From Hydractinia symbiolongicarpus (lineage: Eukaryota; Cnidaria; Hydrozoa; Anthoathecata; Hydractiniidae): DNA of 64,000 bases. The notes under the pieces are model-generated. The model was not told where the DNA came from. It saw nothing but the letters and a program-made list of their open reading frames with translations, and made no database searches. The stretch is from NCBI RefSeq assembly GCF_029227915.1, contig NC_079875.1, forward strand, positions 12,087,001 through 12,151,000. Reading direction: 5' to 3'. Of this stretch, positions 39,001 through 51,528 are shown in pieces (position 1 is the stretch's first letter; each line of letters opens with the position of its first letter). Both the position numbers and the translations under genes were made by a program.

Positions 39001-42000
39001 AACAAATATACATAACAATTAAAATTCAAGCCAACGATTTGAAGGAGCGTATCTATCAATAACTTTATCTTTGTCAGGGATAATTTCTTGATGGATATAT
39101 AACAATGCTAACCCATTTAAACGATCATTGGTCATGGTACTCCGTGCGTATTCTTTTAACCTTCTTAATGCAGAGAAACTCCTTTCACTCTCACAGGAAG
39201 TAACAGGAAGAGTCCCAAGAATACGTAGGGCTATTTTTATATTTTTAAAACCAGGGAAAGAAACTGCTTTTAATGCCAAGGATATGTTATCAGGGAGAGT
39301 ATCAGTATATTCTTCCCAATATTTTTCCCAGAGCGACAGTTCAGATTGAAGGGCATTAACACTAAGAAAATCAGACGTATAAAATTGACATATATGACGT
39401 ATAAATTGACAAAAAGTTCAATGCAAGCAAGAAGCCTTAACTGTTGCGTCAAACTATTATCACCTACCAGACATAAGGATATGGAGCTAAACAAGCAATT
39501 TCCAGATGATTCGGACCTAAACAGTGAAAAATAAATATTTCTTAGAGAAATTAAAGAGAATTCACTCCTCAGATCAAAGACACTAAGTTTTAACATTTTG
39601 AGAAGAATCAAAACCATTATTAATTCCACACACACATGCCAGCTAGCTACCATAGATACGGTTGCTAGTTCTCCAAGAGTAATAATCAAAACAAAAACCA
39701 CGAATACATGTAGCTAGCTAGCTAGCCATAAGTAGTTCATGGTGATGACATAGTGATGTACACTTAATTACTATGGTAACAAATGGTCAGCAATAATCAG
39801 AAATGGAAATTACAGAAAATAAAATCTTACCTCAATGCAACACAATTCTTGGAAGAAACTGATGCAGGAAGATATTTCAAAGCATCTTCATTCACACCAA
39901 TTTCTCCACAAGAAAGTACAGCATAAAGCTGTTTTGTGTTTAAAAACACATTTTTATTTGAATTTATCCATTTCTCAGAATAAATGTTAAATATTTCAAT
40001 CAATTTCTGCAAATCTTTGTCTTGAAATAATTTCAAAACATCTTCTCTCACTGAACTAAACGCCATGTTGAGCAATGATGTTGAGGAAGATATGAAGATG
40101 AAGACTAGCGTGAGCATTTTGGCTTTTGCAGGGTATTGATTTTTAGCCAATCACAACTTAAGAAAACTTCTGTAATGACCAATCAAATCCTGCCGGTGTT
40201 CTTCTCCTGCAAACCCGGCACTCTAGACCAATAAGAGTTAAGAATAACCTCATTGCTCCGTCAAAAACCTGCAGAACAAAGTCTATATTTTTCTATCCAC
40301 CATTAAAGATTAGGTCTAGCCATCTTTGCGCCCTGTCTTCGCAACGAAAATGAAGCTGATGCCATCACGCGCGCCACCGCCACCACCGCGCGACCATACA
40401 CACGGCAGCAGCAGCGGCGGCAATATTATTAATTTTTATATTGATGAGCGCTCAAATGAATACATTATTACAGGCCCCAAATATTACTGGTTAGTACTAA
40501 ATATTTGAAAATTAGATAAACTATACTTGTTATTTTTAAACCCCGTCCTTTGACCCATTTGACGGGGTTTGGATCCGCCCCTGTATGTGGTATTGTGCAC
40601 GATGTGAATAACATAATTTATAATAAATAATAAGCTATGCCACATTAGCAAGATTTTCTGTATTCTCTTGTAGAGCGGTAAAGGTGAAAATGGCGCAACT
40701 GTATGTTTGTTCTACGCTAAGAAGCATTTTCCAAGACTTGTTGATCATATTACTGTCATGAAATCACTTGTGTACCAACTTGATTATGTTATGAAATGGT
40801 TTGTTGTTATTAAATTTTCCCTTTATTCGTTTTTGTTTATGAAGATAATTTTTAGATGTGCTTTGCTTCCTTTTTGTCTGTGTGTTTAATGACATTAATG
40901 AGTTTCAGGCATAGGCTTTTTTACCATGCTACATTGATTTTTTTGTGGTGCTGCAAATATAAAATTATTGTGGAACTTGGAGGAGAATGATCTATTTACC
41001 TGACCCGAAATGAGTAAAAAAAATTGGAAAGGGCTGAAAAAGGCTTTGTTGCACTGTGCCATTGTGGGGAAAAGTTGAAAATAAGCTGAAAATTTACTTG
41101 TCAAGAAAAAGTCTTTTATTGTATTATGTTTTTCCTCATATGCTAAACACGTAATTTTTCCTAAGAAAATGTCTACCATCTTCTCAAAACTCCTTAATTT
41201 TATATCTCTGACCTGTTGCGTTTGTTATTTTTAAGATTTAATAATTGGCATCAAACATTTAAAATTTCCTTTAATCTACCCAACCTCTTTGGAATCTCAT
41301 TGGAAAAATATGAAAACTTTCCTAAAGCTTCTCAAATGTTTAATAAAAATGTTGACTTTTCAAAGAAGGTTGAAAATTATCATCATCAAAAGTCGTCATA
41401 TCTTGTCAAAGGACTAAAAAAAGTTCCTGGGTGGCCTTAAACAAATCATTAATATTAACTAAAACTGTTTTTCTTAATGTGGGGTGTCATGTTAATGAAA
41501 GTGTATACACTTTTACTCCTTTTACTTATGTTTATAAAATTAAGAAGCATGGAAGTAATAAACATTTAGAAAGATTGGGAAAGGATAAATTTGGTAAGAA
41601 TGTATACACACTTTATAGTTCCTGAGAGCAAAGCATAGAGGTAAAATGGGAAAGGCACGGATGTAATAAGGACAAACTTTATACAAAAGAATTTAACTAT
41701 ACAGCTACATCGCAATAAAAGAAGGTCCTTGGTATACCCTGTTCAGCTCATGCTAACTTGGAGAATGAATGTTAATTTAAGAATAATGATGATGTTGAGA
41801 ATGGATCAATTTTTTTGTTTAAAATGAAACTCATTTAAATTATTCATTCCATGGTTTTAAACATTTTATGTGTAAGAAACTGGAATAGCTGGTTTTAGTG
41901 CTGAAATTTTTAATGCTTTTCACAGAAGGATTTCCAACATGTTCTTATTCTGTATGAAAATAAATTTAGAATATGTATATAGATCCCTAATTTTAATTAA

Positions 42001-45000
42001 AGTATGTGACTTTATCAAGAAAATAAATTTTAAATTTTGCTTTTTTCATAATAAGCCTTTAATTATAGATTCTAACAGTTTTTTAACCAAAGTTGTAACG
42101 TATTTTTTGTGTTTTTAGTAAACACAAAATTTTTATAATTTTTCTTCTTCTAGTACCGATGCACAACGACAAGGTTTATCTTTGATATACGACATGGCAT
42201 TTTCTGGGTATCAAAACTTTGATTTTGATCTGGCAATGAAAGTTTTACATCTATTAAAGGTATGTGGGATAAATATTATGGAAAGTATATGTAACAATTA
42301 CATACATGTGGATATGAATCGAGTGTTTTATGCCATATAAACATATTTGTGGTATTCTGGTGGTTAAAAATGTTTTAAAAATGTGGGCAATATTGGTAAG
42401 GGAAATATAGAACAACAATTGTAAAGCAAACTTAACCAATTGGGGACTAATTTCAGGACCTGACGTTTAGGCAAAATCAAAAGTTGCTGTTAATCGTAAT
42501 TTGTGTGTGTTTGTATTCAGGGTGGATATCCTGCACGGCTGAAACATGTGTACATTGTTTCTTCACCGTTGTGGTTCCGAGCATCATTAGCTGTTCTGTC
42601 AAGTTTTCTCAAAGACAAAATACGAGATCGGGTAAACAAATTTTATGTACTTGTGAAATAAAAATTTCTGATTTAAGTCTACTACAGAGTGTCTGCTCTT
42701 TGTTAGAAATGTTGAAAACTTGAATATTCAAAACCTAAAAAAAATTAAAATATGCATAATTTCTAAAAACAAATACATTGCCCGTCTTTTTTCAAATATT
42801 TAAACTTTCTGCACAGGTTGAGGTGGTGAAGAACAATACAGAATTGCTGAAGTATCTGTCGAAACAATCCTTACCTGTTGAACTTGGTGGTTTGGTTCAT
42901 CATGATCATGCAGGCTGGATACAGCAATGTATAACCAGCTCTCAGAGGTATGGCCTAACTTCTAAAAAGCTTGAAAAGACATGACATTACTAGTCGTTAA
43001 CACGTGGAAAAATCCATGGATTCTCCTTAGATCTTTGCCTGTTTTACATATTTCCTGCATTGTGCATTTTGTCCACCTTTAAACAGGAAGTAAATCAACT
43101 TACTCAGATGAGGGTTCTAAATAAAGCTGTGAGGCAGTGTTTTTGAACAGACAGACTTTTACAAACTTTTACAGACTTAAATCATATATTTGTATATATC
43201 CATAGAACACATAAAAGTAATGAAGCAAATCATACTGAAGGTCCACACAACTCTAATAAATACGCCAACGAAAGTCCTTACACGACAACGCCAGAAGCAG
43301 ATAACAGAGTTATATTCGAAGATATGAGTAATCATGAGTTACTTCCTAATGGTGACATTAAAAGACCATCTCTTTCATCCTTGGTGGACACTGAATCTAG
43401 CGAACCAGTCAAACAAAATACATCACCACTGAAACCACCAAGAAAGCCATTGCCAGCACCACCTGGGGAAATCATAGAAAGCGATGAAATTAAGGTGCCC
43501 TCTTTGCCTAATGAATCTAATAATGAAGATGTGGATTTTACTAATGACGACAATATAGAAGAAGAAGTACAATTAACAGATGATCGCTCTAGGAGTATTG
43601 ATCAATTGATGCAGCATATGTCCAAAGTGGGACGGAAAGGTGTACATAGAGAATATGAGGAACTGAGGAGTCTTCCACCGACAGGAACATTTGAATCGAC
43701 ACTGTGCGTGTGTTTTTATAAGTGTCATGTTATTTTTTAACCTAAGAATTTACGTATAAGTTTTACGTATAAGCCTTAACAAGCTCACCAACATTGCTAT
43801 ATAAGGCTGTACTCTGACGATATAAAGCTGTACCCTGACTATATAAGGCTGTGCTCTGACTATATATGGCTGTAATCTGACTATATAAGGGTGTAATGTG
43901 ATAACTTAACCTGTATTACTCTGTCTAACGTCCACCCTCTTTTTAAATACCTTTCAACATTGTTTTCATCATTTCAACATTTCAGATTGTGCTATTTCAT
44001 TTATTAAAAGTTTACAAATTGTCGGTTTTTTATTTTTTTTGGTTTTGGCTATTTCCCACTCGTAAACAAGTTTCATTTTCTTCCCATTTTTTCGAAGTGC
44101 TTAACTTTTGTCTGCCAGATAAAAGAAAATTGCTTGCACTATTTAATATAATTTTTGTTGATTTTGCAGGAACAGTGGACTTTTTAAAAGGTTAAGCATC
44201 TGCTCTTTCTTTACTGCAGGTATACTGTGAATCTAAGAAAAAATCGATACAACAATATTTTATCTTTTGAAGAAACTCGTGTTAGATTGCAAACAATCAA
44301 CAATGATCCTGTAAGCTACTTGTATATTTTTCTGTAACATTGCTTTATAGTTTAATGTAAATGTATGTTTCGTTGATTAATTGTATGCCAACTTTTTTGA
44401 TTGGTTGGTCAGTCCGTCGGTCGGTTGATTGATTACCTACATAAATTTAAAAAATTGATAAGATCTCTTTTTGTAATAATGCAAAACTTTTTTAACAAAA
44501 ACACAAAATATAAGAGTTGGTGAGTAATTATCTTGATTTATTCTGATAACAATTCCATATCTGTATGCACTATATCTGTATGTAGCATATCTGTATGTTC
44601 TATATCTGTATGTTCTATATCTGTATGTTCTATATCTGTGTGTTCTATATCTGTATGTTCTATATCTGTATGTACAATATCTGTATGTACAATATCTGTG
44701 TGTTCTATATCTGTGTGTACTATAATACACACAGATAAAGAACATACAAATATAGTACACACTATGTGTACTATATTTGTATGTTCTATGTAAGTTTATT
44801 TACAGTTTTCAGATTATATCAACGCGAACTATGTGAATGGATATGATCAAGAAAAGAAGTTTATTTGCACCCAAGGTAGTAATAGTACACCTGTGAAAAT
44901 TGAATAAAACATCCCACTATTTACCCTATTAATATAACGTTCGTTCGAACCCTAGGTCCCACGCCACAAACTTTTTTTGACTTTTGGAGGATGATTTGGG

Positions 45001-46443
45001 AGCAAAAAGTGGTTGTTGTCGTCATGGTTACTAGGTAAGCAAATAAATTAATAACATCCTTTAAACGAATTGTTTAAAGTGTGATTTAAATGAGCAAGTT
45101 TTGTAGTCTTTTGTATGTCGTAGTTTAGTTGGCGTATCTGTTACTACGTCGGCGTGACACGCCATATGACATGCCAAGTGGGCGTAGCCGGTGATACGTG
45201 TAGTAGTTTTATAAAAATGTCTGCTCTTGTTTTTGCTAATTTCCATTGCTTCTATTTTATGCGCAGATGCCAAGAACGAGGACGTACTAAATGTGGACAA
45301 TACTGGCCCAAATATGAAGATGAAACAGTGACATATGGTCACTTGACTGTGACAAACATTGCATCAGATGTCCAGCAGCATTTTACGTCCACTTTGTTGG
45401 AGTTACATAATAGTAGTGTAAGTAACCCCCTGTTTGTTTACGTCATGTGAAGCATTATTGTGCCTGTATCGTACAATGTGTAATATTAATACCGAAGTTG
45501 TTGTGATGGATTATAGCATAGTAAGAGAATCTGATAACTGATGTCTAGTTTATGTTGTAAAGCTCAAAAAGTTGTGTAAGTCTTTTTTTTAATTTATGGA
45601 AAGATTCTTTACATTTTCAAGGCATTCACATTTAAAAATTTGACCTTCAGTTTGCGTAATGTCGTGTTAGTTCCACAAAAAATGTTGGTATATTCTATAG
45701 TCATAGTTTCTGACGAGTAAGTATATAGACACTACTTTGCGCGTAACTTGATTTTTGACGCAAGAGAAAGGCCAAATTATTTACCACCTGTCTAATTTCC
45801 ATAGTTGCAAATCACTCGTAGAGTATGTCACATTCAGTTCACCAGTTGGCCGGATTTTGGTGTGCTCTCCTCCGCCGTGCCTATATTGGATGCTATTGAT
45901 TTAATTGAGCAATACCAACAAGAGGGTATCGTGCAGATTCAAAACGAACTACAACACAATGCGCCTAATATGGAGGGTTCTGGTGAATATATGAATCTCA
46001 CTGATGACGCACAGGAGACAGCATGTCACGAGAACACTGTGGACGAGGAAGGTATTAGTCAACGTGTTTCGAGTGAGAGTGATGTAAGTAAAAATATTAA
46101 CGACCAAGAACAGCCATCAAGTGTTAGTGATGCCACGCCATCACCACCTCCTGTTGTTGTGCATTGCTCTGCAGGGGTTGGTAGAACGGGAACATTTTGT
46201 TGTCTAAATAACAGTGTAGACAGACTGAAAGCAATTGAAACTGTGGATATTTTTAACGCGGTCAAGGAAATTCGAGACCAACGCGCGTTCAGCGTTCAAA
46301 CGCCCGACCAGTATCAGTTTTGTTATACAGGTGTTATCGAAAGCGTTATACGCGATAGACGCGCTGAAGGAATGGATACTAGTGACCTGGAACGATGCAT
46401 TCGGGAGTTTGTTCGAAGCGATCTTTCGAGCGATAGTGATTAA
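36080..46443 (+). CDS. PTPN9: Tyrosine-protein phosphatase non-receptor type 9 (MEG2), CRAL-TRIO plus PTP
   Basis: PTPN9/MEG2 is a cytosolic, vesicle-associated tyrosine phosphatase whose Sec14-like domain binds phosphoinositides. Exons: 36080-36133, 37810-37953, 38130-38219, 40674-40798, 42154-42259, 42521-42631, 42817-42947, 43206-43703, 44220-44310, 44806-44875, 44956-45034, 45267-45417, 45805-46443. All borders are GT/AG and phases agree, giving about 762 residues. [129 protein letters not shown], the WPDFGV loop, the catalytic [10 protein letters not shown] and the Q-loop [10 protein letters not shown]. The closest family match is human PTPN9 (GKFTIL, RAFS(I/V)QTP). A roughly 75-residue acidic insert lies between WPD loop and P-loop. 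Proline-rich linker in exon 8. Confidence 0.96.
36247..36640 (-). mobile_element. LINE 3' fragment in PTPN9 intron 1
   Basis: Reverse-strand translation gives [29 protein letters not shown] (the conserved C-terminus of CR1/jockey-type reverse transcriptases). The fragment ends in a TTATTATTATT tail at about 36257. Otherwise decayed. Confidence 0.65.
36835..36967 (-). mobile_element. Fragment of the same PHD-bearing LINE as at 21.9-23.7 kb
   Basis: Nearly identical to 22711-22832: AGTTACTACCAA(A/C)CCCTTTC, TTCCAACTACAAGGTCACAC, GCTGCAATG(C/G)TACTAATCAT and GACTTTAGACTTTGCTGTGT. Inserted in PTPN9 intron 1. Confidence 0.85.
37389..37755 (+). repeat. Dispersed repeat copy in PTPN9 intron 1
   Basis: Plus-strand copy of the family at 10825-11150. 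It ends just 55 bp before the exon 2 acceptor at 37809. Confidence 0.75.
38332..40583. mobile_element. hAT DNA transposon with 5-bp TSD, inside PTPN9 intron 3
   Basis: Ends CAGGGGCGGATC and GATCCGCCCCTG are perfect 12-bp inverted repeats; TATGT flanks both sides (38327-38331 and 40584-40588). It carries minus-strand transposase remnants with a hAT C-terminal dimerisation domain. 5-bp duplications with hAT signatures fit the hAT5-type group. Includes a short GC-rich tract (40360-40430) unlike the surroundings. Confidence 0.9.
39019..40150 (-). pseudogene. Internally deleted hAT transposase
   Basis: C-terminal part at 39019-39390: [19 protein letters not shown], then [48 protein letters not shown]: the hAT dimerisation domain as in ZMYM/P52rIPK-like transposases. 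Part of it sits in a separate frame. An N-terminal-like part at 40063-39830 ([20 protein letters not shown]) ends at a possible donor (AG|GTAAGA). The catalytic core between is missing, so it is non-functional. Confidence 0.75.
41733..41795 (+). mobile_element. LINE 3'-end relic in PTPN9 intron 4
   Basis: ACCCTGTTCAGCTCATGCTAAC and TTGGAGAATGAATGTTAATTTAAGAATAATGATGATG correspond to the 3' terminus of the 21.9 kb LINE (CTATGCTAGCATGGAAAACG, then ATGATGATG). Confidence 0.55.
43798..43902. repeat. 21-bp tandem repeat, about 5 copies
   Basis: Unit TATATAAGGCTGT(A/G)CTCTGAC, with copies starting near 43799, 43820, 43841, 43862 and 43883. Each has a TATATAA-like string. Intron 8 of the PTPN9-like gene. 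Confidence 0.85.
44560..44786. repeat. 15-bp tandem array ending in a perfect 22-bp inverted repeat
   Basis: About ten units of TATATCTGTATGTTC lie at 44562-44720. Then GAACATACAAATATAGTACA (44740) pairs exactly with its complement ending at 44786 (22-bp arms, 3-nt loop CTA), 19 nt before the exon 10 acceptor. Because 15 is a multiple of three, all frames are open across the array; ORFs such as ISVCSISVC are artefacts. Confidence 0.9.
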
Positions 46444-49023
46444 GAATATTTTTATCATAGTTTTTTTATTTTGATTGAATTTAATTTAGATTGCTTACGT
46501 CTCAATAATTTTACACTTTGACACATTTTAGCAATTAGACACTCTCCTTCGTTGAAACTTCAGTAATTTTACACTCACCCTCGCCGAGATTCTTTTTCTT
46601 TTTTTTGTTTCGTGGATGAAAAGGAAATCTAAGAGCTTATTACCGGAGAATAAAATTTGTTAAAGAGATTTTTCAGGTTTAATATGTTTATTACTAACTT
46701 TGTATTTACTGTAAATTAGCTATGGACCGGCTTCTTTCTGCACATTTCTTTTTATACTCGACGCTATATGACGTAGTGGTGGATTTTTATGTACCTATTT
46801 TTATGCTAACCTATTTGTCTTTCATTGTAAATTTACAATGCAGGGAAAAGCATATTTTCCAACCCTATTTTATACACCTAAACGACACAGCCTGTACTTG
46901 TATCCATTTTGCTGTACAAATTTTTACCTATTCCCGGTTTTCCGAATTTTCCTGTATCGAATTCTTAGTTTAATTATTTTAATTTTAAGCATATACGTGG
47001 AGAATATTTGTGCTGAATTTATTTATCGGATTTTTTCATGTAATTCACATTCTATTTTTGTAGCAAATCATTTAGCATGTTATTTTTATTTCCTGCACCT
47101 ATTCATCTCTGCAACGTCAGTCCCAATCACGTATTAAAACACGAGAAAGGGCCTCCGGATAGGTAAGTGGCGTAAGCGGATGTTTTCAGTGAACATTTTA
47201 AAAAATTTAACAAACTTTGAAACCATTTTAAATCGTGATTTTAGTTAACCAGAAAAAATGCTCACCCTAAAGATAAAGTTGTTTTAAAAATAGAACTTTT
47301 TGATTATCCTATTTTGCAAGGCCTTAGTATGGATGGCATGTCATGCCTCTTAATAAGCATTCGGGTCTAGGAAAGCATATAAATCCCCTGTTTCTTATTT
47401 TACTTTCAACATAATAAAGCAAAAGGAGAAAAATATTTCTCTTGCAAAGTGCGAATAATTATTTTCTAGCTTTTCTAATGCTGTGCGTTGAGAATGCTTG
47501 TCTACAGTACGGTAAACCCTCGTGCTAAAACGTGGACAGACGTACCTTGTCAAGGCTTTGCAGCCAGCGAGCTACAAAAGCTGTACTAACGCGTGGGCAA
47601 AGTAAACAGCTTTAAAAACGGTTTTTGTTCATATTACAGAACAATCCACACTGAGGCCCAAAAGTCAAGGCATGCTGACGCGAGCGAAAATTAGTTGCCC
47701 CTAGACAGTAATCAAAAAGAGACAAGTGGTAATGGAAACGAGTTTGGTACCACCACTAAAGCTTATAGGCACAGAGCGCTTCAGTTGCAATCTTGATCCC
47801 AGGGCTCGAGAAAAAGGCATAGGGTATGATGTTAATCAGTTACTGTACCTAAAATATTAATTAAATTAAAAAAAAGTTAATGTTTGTCGCAATAAGCGTT
47901 TAAAATCGCAAAATAATTCTGTTATACGTCAATTTTTGTGAAGTAGATTTTATTTACATACCACAAGATTTAGTAGAGTCTTTCGTGATATTGTGCAGAG
48001 TTATTTGCGAGAGAAGAACTTTTCCTAGAAGCAACCATGCCTTTAGCTTTTGCATTTCTTACGAACGCTACAAACCATCATGTGATGAAGGCAGTTTTTA
48101 TTTAGTCCGAATAACAAGACTTATCTAAGCAGGGAGGCTTTTTATATAGTCAGAAAAAACAACCTCGACCCCATTCCCCGTTGTTTCTTTATATCAAATT
48201 ATTAAAAAAGAGCAGCGCTGCTGAAATGCAAAAGCCCTGGAGATGAGTTTAGAAAAAAAACAATCCTGACTCGTAAAAGATAAATTTTACAATAAAACAA
48301 CCTTTAAAAAATAGATTTTGCTATGCTAAATTGTGTTTTCCGTATACCTATGAACAAAAAGTGCGAGAATATATAGATATTATGCGTATTCTTGCAAAGC
48401 GTTGCTAAAACATTGACATGAAAACAAAATCCCTCAAAAAAAATCTATCAAATTTGGTATTTAAAATAAGAAATTATCAATTAAGGTATTGGTATGCAGG
48501 GCTGTTGAATTGTTGTTTACATCTCTTTGGTTTTTTTTATTTGTTTGTTCGTTTTTTTTTTTGGTGTTTTTTTGGTGTTTTCTTGTTATTTTGTTTGTGT
48601 TGCTTTGTGTTGTTTTTTGTTGTCTTTTGTTGTTTTTATTGTTTGTTTTTTTGTTTGTTCTTTTGTTTTTTACTTGTTATTTTTTTTGTATATTTGTGTG
48701 CTAATCATACTATTCATATATTCCTAAAATGTTTAAAATATTTAAAAGTTATATGTTTAGTTATAAGTAAATTACTCTTACAGAGTTTTCTCGGTTTTGG
48801 TGTGTTTTGTTTTAATAAAGTCGAAGTGGAATGACCAGACTACTTTTGCTAGTCGAAGATACAAAAACTGTTCGCTATCAGGTTGTGTTGTATAGCTTCT
48901 CCGATAGGTTACTGGATCCTTACATCCGTATGATTATTCTGTCAAAAAATATGACTTCGACAATTATTCCAATTGCAAATTTTGGAAAAGATTAACATAC
49001 AGTGATCATTGAAATCGCTTGAT
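46444..49023. other. Intergenic: PTPN9 3' UTR, then unassigned sequence
   Basis: AATAAA at about 46649 is a possible polyadenylation signal for the phosphatase. Beyond it is AT-rich sequence, a T/G low-complexity tract at 48525-48690 (source of long hydrophobic ORFs), and no recognisable gene. Confidence 0.5.
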
Positions 49024-50017
49024 TTACATTTTTCTTCGCACCATCATTGTGACTTTTTCAAGAGAGTTATTAAATCCTGATAAAGTTCCCCAATGAATAC
49101 ATTTTACTTCACATGACCCTTTACTTGAATATCTTCCATTTAACGCGCTTTTATAACATTTCTTCATCCACCAAGCACTATACTGTGCACACAAGTAGGA
49201 ATTATCATTATCGTAAGTTTTAAAGTCTTCGCTATCATGGTAAGAGAAGCTGTCTCCAGCAGGAAATGCGATTCCATCTTCTGTGTACGTTCCGGTCGTC
49301 AATCTGTATCTAGTAGAATTATCACCGACACTAAACCCATCATACAACGCCATGTATTCTTTACTATCGGTGAATTTTTTCATGACGAACAATACTTCGT
49401 TTTCCGTATCTTTAGTAAGTAGATGTAAGTACTCATTTCCCAACCAAAACTCGTTTTTCAAGTTACCAAAACCTTCTTTATAAGAATTCCACGTTTTGTT
49501 AAAGTTAGCAACGCCATTGATGCGATTTACTACGACTGTCCATCCACCACCAAGATAGTTCATTTCGCAGTATCTGTATAACTCCCCTACTTTATACACA
49601 CCAGTTTCAATAAATCCTCTCTCATACACATCCTTACAATCTTTAGCATGTGGAACTGAATACTTCACAAGATCTATGTGAGATTCAATGCATGATGTCG
49701 CTTCGTAGTAAGAAATTACATCCAGGTTTTGGGGATGTAGGAAGTGGCAATATGAATCGATCGCGACGAAACAGGTGACAAAACGTTTCACCACCTTGTT
49801 TTGCTAAACCACAAGATTTACAAGTAGGTGTTTCTCGACATCGTTCAATACAGTTCTCTACATGTTGCATTGGAAATGGAGGTTTGATGGCCATGCTTGA
49901 TGATGTTGGAAATGAATAGTTTACTTGTTCGAAGGCCATTCTTTCCCGGTTGCATCCTTGTGGAAAGCATTTCTGTACAGCTCCAATTAATGTTAGTATG
50001 AAAGGATACAACCTCAT
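49024..50017 (-). CDS. PAN/apple plus fibrinogen C-terminal domain protein, with one frame change
   Basis: Secreted lectin-like protein. The upstream frame (50017-49685) begins with a signal peptide (MRLYPFILTLIGAVQKC) and a Cys-rich PAN-like domain (CNRERMAFEQVNYSF, ENCIERCRETPTCKSCGLAK, FCHLF). The downstream frame, open 49794-49024, has the fibrinogen C-terminal domain: DCKDVYERGFIETGVYKV, YCEMNYLGGGWTVVVNRING, FGNLKNEFWLGNEYLHLLT, the Ca-site-like DNDNSYLCAQYSAWWMKKC and ALNGRYS. The frames overlap over 49685-49794; joining them needs a +1 shift. No intron fits. It could be a recent pseudogene, a sequence error or frameshifting. No introns in about 1 kb. Such proteins serve as ficolin-like innate recognition or adhesion molecules; the role here is unknown. 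Confidence 0.8.
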
Positions 50018-50532
50018 TCTGTGTCTTTTGAAGTTAAATAAAATGCGTCAGTTTTATTCGCTTTTTTTAAAAGAAAGGTTTTGTGAAAATAAAAGTTTTT
50101 TTCCTTGTTTCTACTAGTCACCAAACATTACTGTATTTAGTTAAAATCAATTAATTGTGACCAGATTGTTTTCCCTGTTGATATTGTTCATTAAGTAAAT
50201 TGAAAGTAACCTTAACAAGAATGAATTACTAACATCGTTGTCAATCGTAACCGTGGAAATGATTATAGATAAATTTCCACTTAAAACCGAAATGGCACAG
50301 TTTTGATAAATTCTTCCGTTTCGATCCTTACAAAAAGTTGAAATCATTTTAACTTTTCTTGCGGGCATGTAGCCACAAAATCATGTTGTCGTTAGAAGCC
50401 TAAATCAACTTTGTCTACACAGTGTTCGTTAGACTTTTTTATATTGGGTACGGAAGATTTTAGGCTCATTACCCAAATAAAAAAACCCTAAAAAACCGTT
50501 GGTCGAAGTAGGAAGCCAAATATTGTTATGTC

Positions 50533-50645
50533 TCAACCTCGTCCCCAGCATCTTATATCTTTTTTGACCACGGTACGGCGATATGAACAAACGATTCCGG
50601 GGTCAGAAAAGATACAAAATGCCCTGGGGACGAAGCTGGTTATGT
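50533..50645. repeat. MITE-like inverted repeat, CTCGTCCCCAG family
   Basis: Begins AACCTCGTCCCCAGCATCTT and ends ATGCCCTGGGGACGAAGCTGG; about 110 bp. Related termini recur at 52166-52470, 55690 and 48165. Confidence 0.75.
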
Positions 50646-50814
50646 CTAGATAAGTAAAATAATATGAAAACTTTTATAGCAATCAATCTTACAATGAAAA
50701 AAAGACTAAATTGTTTTTTGTTTCCTTCATTGGTTTGAAGTTGGTACTGCAAAGTTTTCTTAAAATGTTTATAAATATTCGTTTAAAAAGTGTACCAAAA
50801 AGTTACCGTCCATA

Positions 50815-50990
50815 ATCAATGCCCATGGGCTTATTTGTGGAGGGTTGTTATTAGAAGTGAGGGCTTATTGGAAGTAGGGGCTCATTAGAATGAGTGGGGA
50901 CTTATTGGAAGGTGGTTATTAGATTGGGAACCTTTTAAAAATTAGGTTGGACTTATTGGAAAGGCTTATTGACTTTTATGTTGTGTGTTA
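50815..50990. repeat. GGCTTATT(A/G)GA-rich degenerate repeat
   Basis: GGGCTTATT, GGGGCTCATTAGA, GGGGACTTATTGGA and AGGCTTATTG recur at 20-35 bp spacing. The same vocabulary is found at 56160-56290 and, weakly, at 19950-20000. Confidence 0.55.
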
Positions 50991-51528
50991 TTTCCTATGT
51001 GAAAAATCATTAAAACTAGACAGTTTGTAAGGAATGGTACAGTCGAACGCAAGAAAACGTAAATAAAGGCACAAAAACCTTAGCTTTGTAATACAAACAT
51101 AGAAGATGGGATAGTGGTAATCTATACGTCGCATTTGTTAACAAAAAATAAAGCAAGCTAAGCCAGCAAACGTAAACATGGCAAATGATCTGAAAGTAAA
51201 CAAAAAAAGAGCCCATTGTCAATGTAGTTTTCAGGCGCTTACCTAAAAGTATGGTCGTGCCATGTCAGGAAAGATACAAGATGCCTTGGAATAGAGGTTG
51301 GCCAAATATGGCAATAATATTTAATGCTTCCTTTTAAGCTTATCTTAAAGAGCTCTGGGGGAATGGATAAAAAAATTATTGCGTTTTTTAATATGATTGG
51401 TACCATTGTATTCTCGACCCCAGCTTCTTGAGATACACTCGTAGTTTCAATGTTAAAGAGTTCTGGGAATGAAAATGGTAGCATCGGAGACCGTACTTAG
51501 TTGTCATGTGAGAATAAACTTCATACAG

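Noticed and set aside
44437-44793. Long ORFs with repeated ISVCS, HTDIE or YRTYR on both strands
   Set aside because: They come from a 15-bp tandem array, which keeps every frame open; the region is an intron.
48418-48834. Three overlapping hydrophobic ORFs resembling membrane proteins
   Set aside because: Produced by a T/G-rich low-complexity tract; no start context, splice sites or family motifs.
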